DNA of 64,000 nucleotides from LMUY01 sp965276785 (GTDB taxonomy: Bacteria; Pseudomonadota; Alphaproteobacteria; Acetobacterales; Acetobacteraceae): contig OZ255629.1 in assembly GCA_965276785.1 (NCBI GenBank), forward strand, positions 992,001 to 1,056,000. Direction: 5' to 3'. Shown here one piece after another: positions 52,934 through 61,725 of this stretch. Made by a program: the position numbers and the translations under genes. How positions within the stretch are numbered: the first letter of the stretch is position 1; each line of letters begins with the position of its first letter. The notes under the pieces were generated by a model, which did not search any database, was not told the origin of the DNA, and saw only the letters and a list, made by a program, of their open reading frames with translations.

Positions 52934-54133
52934 ATGGTTCGCTGGTTCAGCAACACTCGTTTCAGTGTTAAGCTGATCGGCAGTTTTGGGCTGATCGCCA
53001 CGCCACTGGCACGAGTCACCCAGGTCCTCTCGGTGTTCAAGGCCGCGGCGACCGAGCAGCGCCGCCTGGAAGCGGCGGCCGAAGCAGACCGTGCGGCGGC
53101 CGACGCTGCCCGTAGCCGCCATGAGGCCGAGCAGACCGCAGCGGCCCAACTGCAGCAGGCGGTGGTGGAAGGGCTCGCGGCCCATCTCCGCCGCCTCGCC
53201 ACGGGAGACCTGACTTGCACCATTGAGGAGGCGTTTGCGCCGGACTACGAACGGCTGCGGGCCGACTTCAACGCGGCACTTACGCAGTTGCAAGACACGG
53301 TGCGGGTGTTGGCGGCCAACACTGAAGCGATCCGATCCGGCACCGGTGAAATCGCCCAAGCGGCCGAGGACCTGTCTCGCCACACCGAACAGCAGGCTGC
53401 CAGCCTGGAGCAGACGGCCGCGGCGCTCGACGAGATTACTGCCACCGTCGGCAAGACGGCTGCGGGCGCCCAGCAAGCCCGGCAGGTCGTCACAGCCGCC
53501 CAGGAAGGCGCCAAGCAGTCCGGCCGCGTGGTGCAGGAGACCATTGCCGCGATGAGCGCCATCGAAGCCTCGGCCGCGCAGATCAGCCAGATTATCGGTG
53601 TGATCGACGAGATCGCGTTCCAGACCAACCTGCTGGCGCTGAATGCCGGGGTCGAGGCGGCGCGGGCGGGAGATGCCGGCCGCGGCTTCGCCGTGGTGGC
53701 GAGCGAAGTGCGTGCGCTCGCTCAGCGCAGCGCCGAGGCCGCCAAGGAGATCAAGAGCCTGATTTCCACCTCCGGCCAGCAGGTTGGCCGCGGCGTCGAG
53801 CTGGTGGGGGAGACCGGCCGCTCGCTGGCGCAATTCATGGCGCAGGTCACCGAGATCAACGGTGTCGTGACCGAGATCGCCAGCAGCGCTCAGGAACAGG
53901 CCTCTGCGTTGATGCAGGTGAACACCGCCATCAATCAGATGGACCAGGTGACGCAGCAAAATGCCGCCATGGTGGAGCAGAGCACCGCCGCCAGCCAGGC
54001 TTTGCGCACTGAGGCGGATGAACTTGCCCGAGTCACCACTCGTTTCAAGACCGGCGAACTGGCGGCGATTGCAAGCAACCCAAAGCCGCAGCGCCCTGCC
54101 GCAGCGGCGCCGGCTGCGGTCGTTCGGATTTAA
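52934..54133 (+). CDS. Methyl-accepting chemotaxis protein without a periplasmic sensor
   Basis: A 399-residue receptor starting at ATG 52934; a GTG at 52919 is an alternative. It lacks any clear pair of TM helices or PAS domain. A short N-terminal region is followed by a charged coiled coil (AAAEADRAAADAARSRHEAE), a HAMP-like segment (LAAHLRRLATGDLTCTIEEA, FAPDYERLRADFNAALTQL), and the signalling domain with tip EIAFQTNLLALNAGVEAARA and GDAGRGFAVVASEVRALAQR. Like the McpB class of soluble receptors, it probably senses a cytoplasmic signal or works through larger arrays. Confidence 0.87.
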   Translation: MVRWFSNTRFSVKLIGSFGLIATPLARVTQVLSVFKAAATEQRRLEAAAEADRAAADAARSRHEAEQTAAAQLQQAVVEGLAAHLRRLATGDLTCTIEEAFAPDYERLRADFNAALTQLQDTVRVLAANTEAIRSGTGEIAQAAEDLSRHTEQQAASLEQTAAALDEITATVGKTAAGAQQARQVVTAAQEGAKQSGRVVQETIAAMSAIEASAAQISQIIGVIDEIAFQTNLLALNAGVEAARAGDAGRGFAVVASEVRALAQRSAEAAKEIKSLISTSGQQVGRGVELVGETGRSLAQFMAQVTEINGVVTEIASSAQEQASALMQVNTAINQMDQVTQQNAAMVEQSTAASQALRTEADELARVTTRFKTGELAAIASNPKPQRPAAAAPAAVVRI

Positions 54134-54218
54134 GCGGAGCTTAACAGAAGAATGGCAACCTAACGGCACCTACGCATCCACTCCGGACAGTAGCCAGGCC
54201 AAGCGCAGAAAGGCACGC

Positions 54219-54713
54219 ATGACAGCGCCAAGTGATTCTAACCTCAGAAGCGCCCAGCCAGGCATCGCGCCGGAGCGATCGCACGGCGCTCATCGCGGCT
54301 CAGTGCGCCATGCAAACCATCATCCAGGCTCCACCCATCATCGCGGGCCGTCGTTTCAAGCCCTGGTTGCCGGAGCCGCTCACCATCACGGTGCCCGTGC
54401 GCCTTTAACACCGGCCGTAAGCAGCGCTTTGCAAACTGCCATGTCCAAGGAGGGCGTACCGACGTCGTGGGAGGCGCCATTGCAATTTATCGTCGGCCAG
54501 GAATCGGACGGCCAGGTCGGCGCCAGCAACCATTCCGATAGCGCACGAGGTTTGTTCCAGCTTACTCGCGCTAGCTACCACCTCAATCCCAACGGCGCTC
54601 AGTCGTTCGGCAATCCCGTCGAAGAAGCGCAAGGCGGGATCCGCTACATCGCGCAGCGGTATCGAACCGCGGACAATGCTGCGCAGTTTTGGCAGAAGCA
54701 CGGCTGGTATTAA
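54219..54713 (+). CDS. Small lytic-transglycosylase/lysozyme-like protein
   Basis: A 164-residue protein from ATG 54219, with AGAAAGG upstream. The N-terminal 65 residues are His-rich and low complexity (VRHANHHPGSTHHRGPSF), without an obvious signal peptide. The C-terminal domain is lysozyme-like: catalytic Glu95 in FIVGQESDGQVG, then SDSARGLFQLTRASYHLNPN and EAQGGIRYIAQRYRTADNAA, FWQKHGWY. This pattern is that of SLT-like peptidoglycan hydrolases and aggregation-promoting factors. The export route is unclear. Confidence 0.8.
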   Translation: MTAPSDSNLRSAQPGIAPERSHGAHRGSVRHANHHPGSTHHRGPSFQALVAGAAHHHGARAPLTPAVSSALQTAMSKEGVPTSWEAPLQFIVGQESDGQVGASNHSDSARGLFQLTRASYHLNPNGAQSFGNPVEEAQGGIRYIAQRYRTADNAAQFWQKHGWY

Positions 54714-54742
54714 CCGCCCGCCATCCAGCATGCCGCCCACGC

Positions 54743-54979
54743 ATGGCTGTCCGATCCGTGGTCGGGTCCCACGGCGTCGGCAAGAGCAACACGCTGAAGG
54801 CGGTTCTGGGCATGGTGACGGTCGGCACCGGGCGCATTACGTTGCTGGTGCAGGATTTGGCGGCCAGCGCCCGAACAAGATCATGCGAATAGCGTCGGTT
54901 ACTCGCCGGAGGAGCGGCGTAGCTCCACCCCCATTTGGGCGGCGAAGACAGATTTCGAAGCTCCCTGACAACGAAAATA
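54743..54979 (+). pseudogene. Remnant of a LivF-type ABC ATPase
   Basis: A short stretch with a degenerate Walker A, VVGSHGVGKSNTLKAVLGM, and then GTGRITLLVQDLA. After a change of frame VGYSPEERR follows, which matches the IGYVPEERRIFP region of LivF-type ATPases. Nothing of the signature or Walker B is found downstream. This is the decayed N-terminal third of an ATPase gene, with no remaining transporter genes beside it. Confidence 0.6.
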
Positions 54980-55076
54980 CCGTCCCGTTCACTTAGATGG
55001 GTGCAACCCGCCGTACGACAGAGCGGAGCTGACCCGTGATACATCGTGCGTGGGCACTAGCCCGCGCCGCGTCGGC

Positions 55077-56186
55077 TCAGCCTGCCTTGGACGCGGGCGC
55101 AGCAAGCCCCAAGGACGATGCGGCCGCGGTGATTGCCGACCAAGTATCCGCTTGCAACGGGATGCCTTCGGCTTGCCGGCGCGCCCGCATCCGCGCCTCG
55201 GGTTCGCCCGGTAGCAGCACCTCGCCGCCCGGCGTCGCGGGCCGGGATGCCTTGACGTAGTGCGCGTAGTCCCGGGCGGTAGCTGCAAAATCGGCAGCGC
55301 CGAAATGCGCCGGGTCGAGGTAGATCGAGAGCATGCCGTTGCCGATCTGCCCGCGCCGGCCGCCGGGGATGGGCCCTGAGGTCGGCCCACCGGTGAGGCA
55401 GCCGGCGAGAATTTCGCACATGAAGGCGATGCCCGACCCTTTATGGTCGCCAAACGCCCGCAACGCTCCCAATCCCGCTGCGGAGTCGCGGACTGGCGTG
55501 CCGGCGAGCGGGCCATACAGCGCTTCCGGGTTGTTCGATAGCGTGCCGTCCGGGTCGATCAACGCACCTGGCGGCACTTGCTTGCCGCCGTTGGAGGCGA
55601 CCAGCACCTTGCCCTCTGCCACGACGGAGGTGGCGAAGTCCAGGATCAGCGGGTCGCTGCCGGGTTGCGGCGCGCCGATGCAAACGGGGTTGGTGGAGAA
55701 TCGGCGATCCACCCCGCCGAACGGCGCCACCAATTCGCCCTGCGCTACGTTCACGAAATGGATCGACACCAGCCCTGCTGCGGCCGCGCGCTCGGCCCAG
55801 TCGCCGATGCGGCCGATATGGCCGGAATTGCGCAGCGCGATCACCGCCAGCCCCGCTGCGCGAGCCTTCCCGATGCCGAGATCGACCGCCAGAGGTCCGA
55901 TGGTCTGGCCGAAGCCGAAGCCGCCATCGACCACCGCATGGGTCGCAGTTTCCCTCACTACTTCAAGAGCCCGGCCGGCGACCACGAAGCCGGCCTGCAG
56001 CCACTGAATGTAGCGCGGCACCCGGATGACACCGTGGCTATCGTGCCCGGTCAAGTTGGCGCTGATCAAGTGGTGAGCAATCCGATCTGCCTCCTCTTGG
56101 CTAGTCCCTGCGGCAGCAAAGATCGCGGCCACGAAGCCCTGCAGCGCTGCGGCCGGGATTGTGACGGTCGATGGGTCATCCGGCAT
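55077..56186 (-). CDS. Ldh family (malate/L-lactate/ureidoglycolate-type) NAD(P)-dependent dehydrogenase
   Basis: A 369-residue member of the Ldh2 family, with a fold unlike classical LDH. Motifs: LISANLTGHDSHGVIRVPRY, where the His is catalytic, then LRNSGHIGRIGDWAERAA, FSTNPVCIGAPQPGSDPLIL, SVVAEGKVLVASNGGKQVPP and FGDHKGSGIAFMCEILAGCL. The family reduces or oxidises 2-hydroxy or 2-oxo acids (malate, sulfolactate, ureidoglycolate, delta1-piperideine-2-carboxylate). The substrate is not predictable here. The SDR gene downstream (56204-56962) lies on the same strand and upstream of it. Confidence 0.9.
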   Translation of the reverse strand: MPDDPSTVTIPAAALQGFVAAIFAAAGTSQEEADRIAHHLISANLTGHDSHGVIRVPRYIQWLQAGFVVAGRALEVVRETATHAVVDGGFGFGQTIGPLAVDLGIGKARAAGLAVIALRNSGHIGRIGDWAERAAAAGLVSIHFVNVAQGELVAPFGGVDRRFSTNPVCIGAPQPGSDPLILDFATSVVAEGKVLVASNGGKQVPPGALIDPDGTLSNNPEALYGPLAGTPVRDSAAGLGALRAFGDHKGSGIAFMCEILAGCLTGGPTSGPIPGGRRGQIGNGMLSIYLDPAHFGAADFAATARDYAHYVKASRPATPGGEVLLPGEPEARMRARRQAEGIPLQADTWSAITAAASSLGLAAPASKAG

Positions 56187-56203
56187 TCGGAGCGTCCTTT
56201 CGT

Positions 56204-56962
56204 TTAACTGTATTTAGCCTGCAGCGCCTGCGCGAACGGGCGCCAAAACTGATTGTCGGTGGGCACGATCGTGAGGTCCGCAACGGTGGCACGCGGCGGC
56301 AATCCGGCCACGAACAGCGCCGCCGCCGCCACGTCCTCCGCCTGCAGCATGAGGGTGCGCTCGGCCGCGGTCGGCGGCACTGGCCGGCGCTCCAGGATGT
56401 CGGTCGCCACCTCGCCGGGATGGATGCAGACAGAACGGATGCCGTTGATGCCCTCCTCCGCGTTCAAATGCGCGCTCATCTGCTGCACTCCGGACTTGCT
56501 GGCGCCATAAGCGGCACCGGAGGGCGGAAACAGCATCACGGCGGCGACGGAGGCGATGTGGATCAGCGTCCCCGCGCCCTTCGCCCGCATGCCCGGCAGC
56601 ACGGCCAACGTGCACAGGAACGGCCCGCGCAGGTTCACGTCCAGCACCCCGGCAACCGCCTCCGGCGTCAGGTCGCGCCAGTGCCGGCCCGGCGTGTTGC
56701 TGCCGGCATTGTTCACCAGCACGTCGACCGGACCGAGTGCCGCCACCACAGCATCATGGGCCCGGGTGACAGCCGCCGGGTCGGCGAGGTCGGCCGGCAC
56801 CACGCTCGCCCCGTCCAGATGTGCGGCGGTCTCGGCGAGCGCGTCCGCGCGCCGCCCGGTCAGCGCCACCCGTGCGCCGGCGCGGGAGAACGCGATGGCG
56901 GTCGCCCGGCCGATGCCGCTGCCCGCACCTGTCACCCAGACGACCTTGCCTGCCATGGTCAT
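56204..56962 (-). CDS. Short-chain dehydrogenase/reductase
   Basis: A 252-residue classical SDR. Cofactor motif VVWVTGAGSGIGRATAIAFS; LVNNAGSNTPGRHW; catalytic Ser/Tyr/Lys in LIHIASVAAVMLFPPSGAAYGASKSGV (Ser, YxxxK). The ARVALTGRR end of beta-2 carries basic residues, suggesting NADP(H). It is immediately upstream of the Ldh-family gene on the same strand, 17 bases apart, so the two may act in one pathway. Substrate unknown. MTMAG has two possible Met starts. Confidence 0.9.
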   Translation of the reverse strand: MTMAGKVVWVTGAGSGIGRATAIAFSRAGARVALTGRRADALAETAAHLDGASVVPADLADPAAVTRAHDAVVAALGPVDVLVNNAGSNTPGRHWRDLTPEAVAGVLDVNLRGPFLCTLAVLPGMRAKGAGTLIHIASVAAVMLFPPSGAAYGASKSGVQQMSAHLNAEEGINGIRSVCIHPGEVATDILERRPVPPTAAERTLMLQAEDVAAAALFVAGLPPRATVADLTIVPTDNQFWRPFAQALQAKYS

Positions 56963-57097
56963 GGCCGTTTCCCCTCATGTTGGCGCCATGCTCCTGCCGC
57001 CGCACGCGCAGCACAAGGGCGCTTGGCCCGCACCCCGCTGTAGCGTTTGCGCGCGAGCGCGGCTAAGCCGGTCGAACCACCGGGTCCGGAGCGTTCC

Positions 57098-57496
57098 ATG
57101 AGCACCACGCATCTCCAAGCCGCACTGGGCCGAGGCGCAACCCGCGCCGCCTGGCTCCGGACGTTGGAACGGTTTGCCCGCGTCGCGGTGTGGTCGGTGA
57201 TCAACGCCGGGCTGCTGTTCGCAGAGCACCTGGCAGAGATGCTGGCGCCGCTGCTGCTGCTGGCGGGCGCCGTCTGGTGGCTGGTCCCGCGCGCGCTGGA
57301 CAGCATCACGCTGGACGGACAGGCAGAGGACGTGCTGCAGCTCATCCGCGCCCATGTTCCGCACGAACTCTACCTGGATGGCACCACCTACACCGCCGGC
57401 GTCTTGATCACCGATGCGCTGTGGCTGGTGGCGGTGGTGGCGATTTGCCGCACGCTATCGGCCGCCCTCGCGTTTTTGTTGCTCGATCAGCGCTAG
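57098..57496 (+). CDS. Small membrane protein of unknown function
   Basis: A 132-residue protein from ATG 57098, with CCGGAGCG upstream. Two hydrophobic regions are seen: LLFAEHLAEMLAPLLLLAGAVWWL (about residues 40-62) and ITDALWLVAVVAICRTLSAALAFLLL (about 103-128). Between them is an acidic, soluble stretch (ITLDGQAEDVLQLIRAHVP). It diverges from the SDR gene and precedes the gamma-glutamyltransferase gene by 34 bases. I do not recognise the family. Confidence 0.65.
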   Translation: MSTTHLQAALGRGATRAAWLRTLERFARVAVWSVINAGLLFAEHLAEMLAPLLLLAGAVWWLVPRALDSITLDGQAEDVLQLIRAHVPHELYLDGTTYTAGVLITDALWLVAVVAICRTLSAALAFLLLDQR

Positions 57497-57530
57497 GAAG
57501 AGGGGTGGCGGCAAGCCTAGCATCCCGCCC

Positions 57531-59105
57531 ATGACCTACCTGCCGCCGCCGCACCGGACGCAACATTGTTCCATCGCCAAGCCCGCCGCCTCCGGCCGCA
57601 AGGGGATGGTCGTCTCGCAAAGCCGGGACGCAGCGCTGGCAGGCGTGGCCATTCTGGAGGCGGGCGGCAACGCGGTGGATGCCGCGGTGGGCACGGCGCT
57701 GGCGCTGGCAGCGGTCGAACCCTGGAACTCCGGGCTGGGCGGCATCGGCTTCGCGGTGCTGCACCGGGCGGGAGAACGCCAGGCGGACACGATCGACTTT
57801 GGCCCCGTGGCGCCCGCCGGCCTGCGCCCGGAAGACTATCCTCTCACCGGCGGCAGCAAGCAGGACCTGTTTACCTGGCCCGGCGTCGTCGGCGACGTGA
57901 ACGTCCACGGTCCGCTGTCGCTCGCCGTTCCTTCGGCGGTGGCCGGGTATGCCTTCTTGCACGGCCGCTGGGGCACGTTGCCGCTCTCCGAGGTTGCGGC
58001 CCCCGCCGTGGCCCTGGCGAAGCGGGGATTGCCGCAGGATTGGTTTACCACGCTCAAGATCGCCGCCGCGGCGTCGGTGCTGCGGCTCTACCCCAGCACC
58101 GCCGCGATCTACCTGCCGGACGGGTTGCCGCCGGTGCCGCCTTACCAAGGGCCGCCGGCGTTCCTGCCGCTTGATAGGTTGGCGGGCACGCTGGACTGGC
58201 TGGCCCATGCCGGACTGCGGGACTTCTACCAGGGCGATGTCGCCGCCGCCCTCGCCGCCGACTTCGCAGCGCTCGGCAGCGTTCTCACCGCCGGCGACCT
58301 GCGGCGGTGCGAAGCAACGGTGCGGCCCGCCGCGGAGGTCGGATGGCACGGCGGCCACACCATCCAGCTTGCCGCTGGGCTCACCGCGGCGCCCACCTTC
58401 GCCCATGTGCTCGAAGCGATGCGCGGCCAGAAGCGGCGGGAGGCGCCGGACGCCGCCTGGTTCAGCGCGCTCGCCCGCGCGATGCAGGCCGCCTACAGCG
58501 AACGGCTGGAACGGCTGGGCGAGACCGAGCCGCAGGCCGCCGAAAGCTGCACCACGCATATTTCCGTCTGCGACGCCGCTGGCACGGCGGTTGCGATGAC
58601 CACCACGCTGCTCTCGTCCATGGGCAGCCGCCTGGTGATGCCGCAAACGGGGGTGCTGATGAACAATGGTGTGATGTGGTTCGATCCGCGGCCCAACCAG
58701 CCCAATTCGGCCGCCCCAGGCAAGCGGCCGCTGACCAATATGTGCCCGGTGGTGGTGCGCAAGGATGGCGCGCCGGTGCTGGTGGCCGGCGCCTCCGGCG
58801 GACGGCGCATCATGGCCGCCGTCGCGCAGATGCTGGCCTTCACCTTGGACTTCGGGATGGACGCAGCAGCCGCCGCTCACCATCCCCGCATCGACGTGTC
58901 GGACCCGGTCGGCGTGAACGCGGACGCCCGATTGCCGCAGGCCGTTATTGAAGCGCTGCGAGCCGATGGCCCGGTGGAGCTGCTCGAACATTCTATCCTG
59001 CCGGTGCAGTTCGCCTGCCCAAACCTGATCCTGCTGCGGGACGGCGAGCGCTGCGGCATCAGCGACGTGATGTCCCCCTGGTCCGCCGCGGTCGCACAGG
59101 CATGA
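57531..59105 (+). CDS. ggt: Gamma-glutamyltransferase family protein
   Basis: N-terminal-nucleophile hydrolase that cleaves or transfers gamma-glutamyl groups, for example from glutathione; the precursor cuts itself before the nucleophile Thr. It has 524 residues from ATG 57531. Typical blocks: GMVVSQSRDAALAGVAILEA, GGNAVDAAVGTALALAAVEP, GGIGFAVL; the nucleophile is probably Thr341 in ESCTTHISVCDAAG; then GVLMNNGVMWFDP and GKRPLTNMCPVVV. No signal peptide is visible, so it may be cytoplasmic, unlike E. coli Ggt. The TGA overlaps the next ATG. Confidence 0.9.
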   Translation: MTYLPPPHRTQHCSIAKPAASGRKGMVVSQSRDAALAGVAILEAGGNAVDAAVGTALALAAVEPWNSGLGGIGFAVLHRAGERQADTIDFGPVAPAGLRPEDYPLTGGSKQDLFTWPGVVGDVNVHGPLSLAVPSAVAGYAFLHGRWGTLPLSEVAAPAVALAKRGLPQDWFTTLKIAAAASVLRLYPSTAAIYLPDGLPPVPPYQGPPAFLPLDRLAGTLDWLAHAGLRDFYQGDVAAALAADFAALGSVLTAGDLRRCEATVRPAAEVGWHGGHTIQLAAGLTAAPTFAHVLEAMRGQKRREAPDAAWFSALARAMQAAYSERLERLGETEPQAAESCTTHISVCDAAGTAVAMTTTLLSSMGSRLVMPQTGVLMNNGVMWFDPRPNQPNSAAPGKRPLTNMCPVVVRKDGAPVLVAGASGGRRIMAAVAQMLAFTLDFGMDAAAAAHHPRIDVSDPVGVNADARLPQAVIEALRADGPVELLEHSILPVQFACPNLILLRDGERCGISDVMSPWSAAVAQA

Positions 59106-59353
59106 GGCGGGTCCTGGCCGGCTTGCTGCTGTTGCTGCCCACGGCCTGTGCGTCGGGACCGCAGTTTGTGATGATCAATCCAGCAACCGGCGCCACGGTC
59201 GGCTGCAGCACGCCGGACTTTACCGCACGTTCCGGCGACTTCCTTGCCTCGCGGGAGTGCGTTTCGGCGTGTCAGGCGCATGGTTTCCGGCCTGATCCGA
59301 ACGTGCAGCCGGTCGCCTCCGATAGCGGGATTCCCCAGGCCTGCCGCAATTGA
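59102..59353 (+). CDS. Small putative lipoprotein
   Basis: An 83-residue protein with a short lipoprotein-like signal, RVLAGLLLLLPTACASGP; Cys16 would be the acylation site, although Pro/Thr precede it where Leu/Ala are usual. The mature part has four further Cys (GCSTPDF, ECVSACQAHGF, QACRN), likely two disulfides. It overlaps ggt at its start and the amidase gene at its end (TTGA), so it is part of that operon. Family not recognised. Confidence 0.7.
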   Translation: MRRVLAGLLLLLPTACASGPQFVMINPATGATVGCSTPDFTARSGDFLASRECVSACQAHGFRPDPNVQPVASDSGIPQACRN

Positions 59354-60750
59354 GCGGCCTCGCGGGCGACCCTGCCCAGCTCTCTGCGGAGGCGCTGCTG
59401 CAGGCCTATCGTTGCGGCACGATCACGCCGGTCGAAGCGCTGCAGGCGGTCACTGAACGCATCGCCCGCCTGAACCCGCGGGTGAATGCCTTTGCCGTGA
59501 TGAACCCGCGTGCGCTGGAGGCCGCTGGCGAGTCGGCCGCCCGGTGGCGCGCGGGGCGGCCCATCGGCCCGCTCGATGGCGTGCCCTGCACGGTGAAGGA
59601 CCTGCTGGACCTCGCCGGTTTCCCCACCCGCCGCGGCAGCCGGCTCACCAGTGCGGAGCCCATCGCCGAGGACGCCCCCGCGGTGATGGCGCTGAAAAAC
59701 GCTGGCGCGGTGATCCTGGGCAAGACCACCACCACCGAATACGGCTGGAAGACGCCGGGCGACTGCCCGCTACACGGCATCACCCGCAATCCTTGGGACA
59801 CCAGCCGCACCACGGGGGGCTCCTCCTGCGGGGCCGGGGCGGCGGGCGCGGCCTGCTTCGGTCCGCTCCACATCGGCACCGATGCTGGCGGTTCGGTGCG
59901 CCTGCCGGCGGCCTGGTGCGGCCTGGTCGGGCTGAAGCCGAGCTTCGGGCGCATCCCGCAATGGCCCCTCGGTGCCTTTGCCTCCGTTGCCGCCGCCGGG
60001 CCGATGACGCGAACGGTCGGCGACTGCGCGCTCATGCTCTCCGTGCTGGCGCAGTTCGACCGCCGCGATCCTTACTGCCTGCAGAGTGACGGGCGGGACT
60101 GGCGCCAGTGCTTGGCCGAGGGCGTCGCCGGCTTGCGCGTCGCGGTGATGCGGCGGCCCGGCTTCGACGCGCCGGTGAGCGCGGACGGCATCGCCGCGGT
60201 GGAGCAGGCCGCGGCAACCTTGGCGGAGGCGGGCGCCGAGATCGCTGACGACGCGCCGGTTCTGCCCGACATTCGCGGCGTGTTCGGCCGCGTCTGGGGC
60301 GTGGCGCTGGCACGCCTGGTGGCCAACGTGCCGGAGCCGGACCGTGCGCAGCTCGACCGGGGCTTGCTTGAGGTCGCTGCAGCCGAGGGCGGCATGCTGG
60401 CGACCGATTACCTGGGAGCGGAAGCGCTGCGGCTCGAGGCGGCCCATGCCATGGCGCAGTTCCACGCCCGCTACGACCTGGTGCTCACCCCCACCGTCGT
60501 GGGCGCCGCGCCGCGGGCCGACGCCCCCACGCACGACCCGATGCAGGCGTTATGGGCCGAGTGGGCGCCTTGGACCTTCCTCTACAACCTGACGCGCCAG
60601 CCGGCGATTACGGTTCCGATGCGGCTGGACGGGCAGGGGATGCCGCGTTCCGTGCAACTCGCCGGGCCGCTCTACCGCGATGACCTGGTATTGCGCGCCG
60701 CCTGGGCCATCGAGCAAGCCGAGCCGTTCAGTCTCGCGCCGTTGGAGTAA
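59350..60750 (+). CDS. Amidase-signature family amidase
   Basis: A 466-residue amidase from TTG 59350, overlapping the lipoprotein stop. The Ser-cisSer-Lys triad has the canonical spacing: Lys83 in PCTVKDLLDLAGFPT, Ser158 in RTTGGSSCGAGAAGA and Ser182 in HIGTDAGGSVRLPA. It hydrolyses an amide; possible roles range from small aliphatic amides to amino-acid amides. The GatA neighbours (gatB, gatC) are absent, so it is not a Glu-tRNA amidotransferase subunit. The genomic context (ggt, formamidase) suggests organic nitrogen use. Confidence 0.93.
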   Translation: MSGLAGDPAQLSAEALLQAYRCGTITPVEALQAVTERIARLNPRVNAFAVMNPRALEAAGESAARWRAGRPIGPLDGVPCTVKDLLDLAGFPTRRGSRLTSAEPIAEDAPAVMALKNAGAVILGKTTTTEYGWKTPGDCPLHGITRNPWDTSRTTGGSSCGAGAAGAACFGPLHIGTDAGGSVRLPAAWCGLVGLKPSFGRIPQWPLGAFASVAAAGPMTRTVGDCALMLSVLAQFDRRDPYCLQSDGRDWRQCLAEGVAGLRVAVMRRPGFDAPVSADGIAAVEQAAATLAEAGAEIADDAPVLPDIRGVFGRVWGVALARLVANVPEPDRAQLDRGLLEVAAAEGGMLATDYLGAEALRLEAAHAMAQFHARYDLVLTPTVVGAAPRADAPTHDPMQALWAEWAPWTFLYNLTRQPAITVPMRLDGQGMPRSVQLAGPLYRDDLVLRAAWAIEQAEPFSLAPLE

Positions 60751-60792
60751 CCCGTCCGCGACCGTGTTGGAATTGAAGCAGGAGACCCAGCA

Positions 60793-61725
60793 ATGCCGCA
60801 TCACGAAATCCCGGCGACGCCGGAGACCATGGTCCTCGGCTACCTGGACGCGGCCACACCGCCGGTGCTGGAGGTAGACTCCGGCGACACCGTCCTGCTG
60901 CACTCGTTTCCGGCCGGCGGGAAGGCGAGCTTGCCGAAGCATCTGCCGATCCCCGCCGATTACCAGGCTGCCATGGACACGTTGCCGCCAGGTCCCGGCC
61001 CGCATTTCATCACCGGGCCGGTTTATGTCCGTGGCGCGCAGCCGGGGGACGTGCTGCAGGTGGACATCCTGGACGCCAAGCTCCGCATGGATTGGGGTTT
61101 CGTGTCGATCCTGCCGCTGCTTGGCACGTTGCCGGACGAGTTCACCGACTATGAAACCATCCATCCGACCATCGACCATGCCAAAGGCGTGGCGCTGTTG
61201 CCTTGGGGCACCGAGATCGCGATCGAGCCGTTCTTCGGCATCATCGGCGTGGCGCCGCCGCGGGCTTGGGGCCGCTGCGGCTCGCCGGTGCCGCGCGCGT
61301 TCGGCGGCAATATGGACAACAAGGAGCTAAAGGCCGGCACGACGCTTTACTTGCCCGTGTTCAACGAGGGTGCGCTGTTCATGGCGGGCGATGGCCACGG
61401 CATGCAGGGCGATGGCGAGGTGTGCATCACCGCGCTGGAAATCGGGCTCTCCGGCACATTCCGGTTGACCGTGCGCAAGGACCTTTCGATCGACTTCCCG
61501 TTCGCCGAGACCGCGACCGAGCTGATGTCGATCGGCCTGGATGAAGATCTGGACGATGCTGCCAAGCAAGCGGTGCGAGAGATGGTGAAGCATGTCTGCC
61601 TGCGCACGAATCTGTCGCGCAACCAGGCCTACATGCTGTGCTCACTGGCCGGCAACCTGCGGGTGACGCAACTGGTGGACGGCAACAAGGGCGTCCACAT
61701 GCTGCTGAGCAAGGCGTTGCTGTGA
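60793..61725 (+). CDS. Acetamidase/formamidase family protein
   Basis: A 310-residue FmdA_AmdA-family protein. Motifs: VLEVDSGDTVLLHSFPAGG, ITGPVYVRGAQPGDVLQVDI, FGIIGVAPPRAWGRCGSPVP, FGGNMDNKELKAGTTLYLPV and EGALFMAGDGHGMQGDGEVC, where His and Asp residues are the likely catalytic or metal sites. It would release ammonia from formamide, acetamide or a related amide. It is 42 bases after the amidase gene on the same strand and starts after a GCAGGAGA Shine-Dalgarno. Confidence 0.92.
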   Translation: MPHHEIPATPETMVLGYLDAATPPVLEVDSGDTVLLHSFPAGGKASLPKHLPIPADYQAAMDTLPPGPGPHFITGPVYVRGAQPGDVLQVDILDAKLRMDWGFVSILPLLGTLPDEFTDYETIHPTIDHAKGVALLPWGTEIAIEPFFGIIGVAPPRAWGRCGSPVPRAFGGNMDNKELKAGTTLYLPVFNEGALFMAGDGHGMQGDGEVCITALEIGLSGTFRLTVRKDLSIDFPFAETATELMSIGLDEDLDDAAKQAVREMVKHVCLRTNLSRNQAYMLCSLAGNLRVTQLVDGNKGVHMLLSKALL

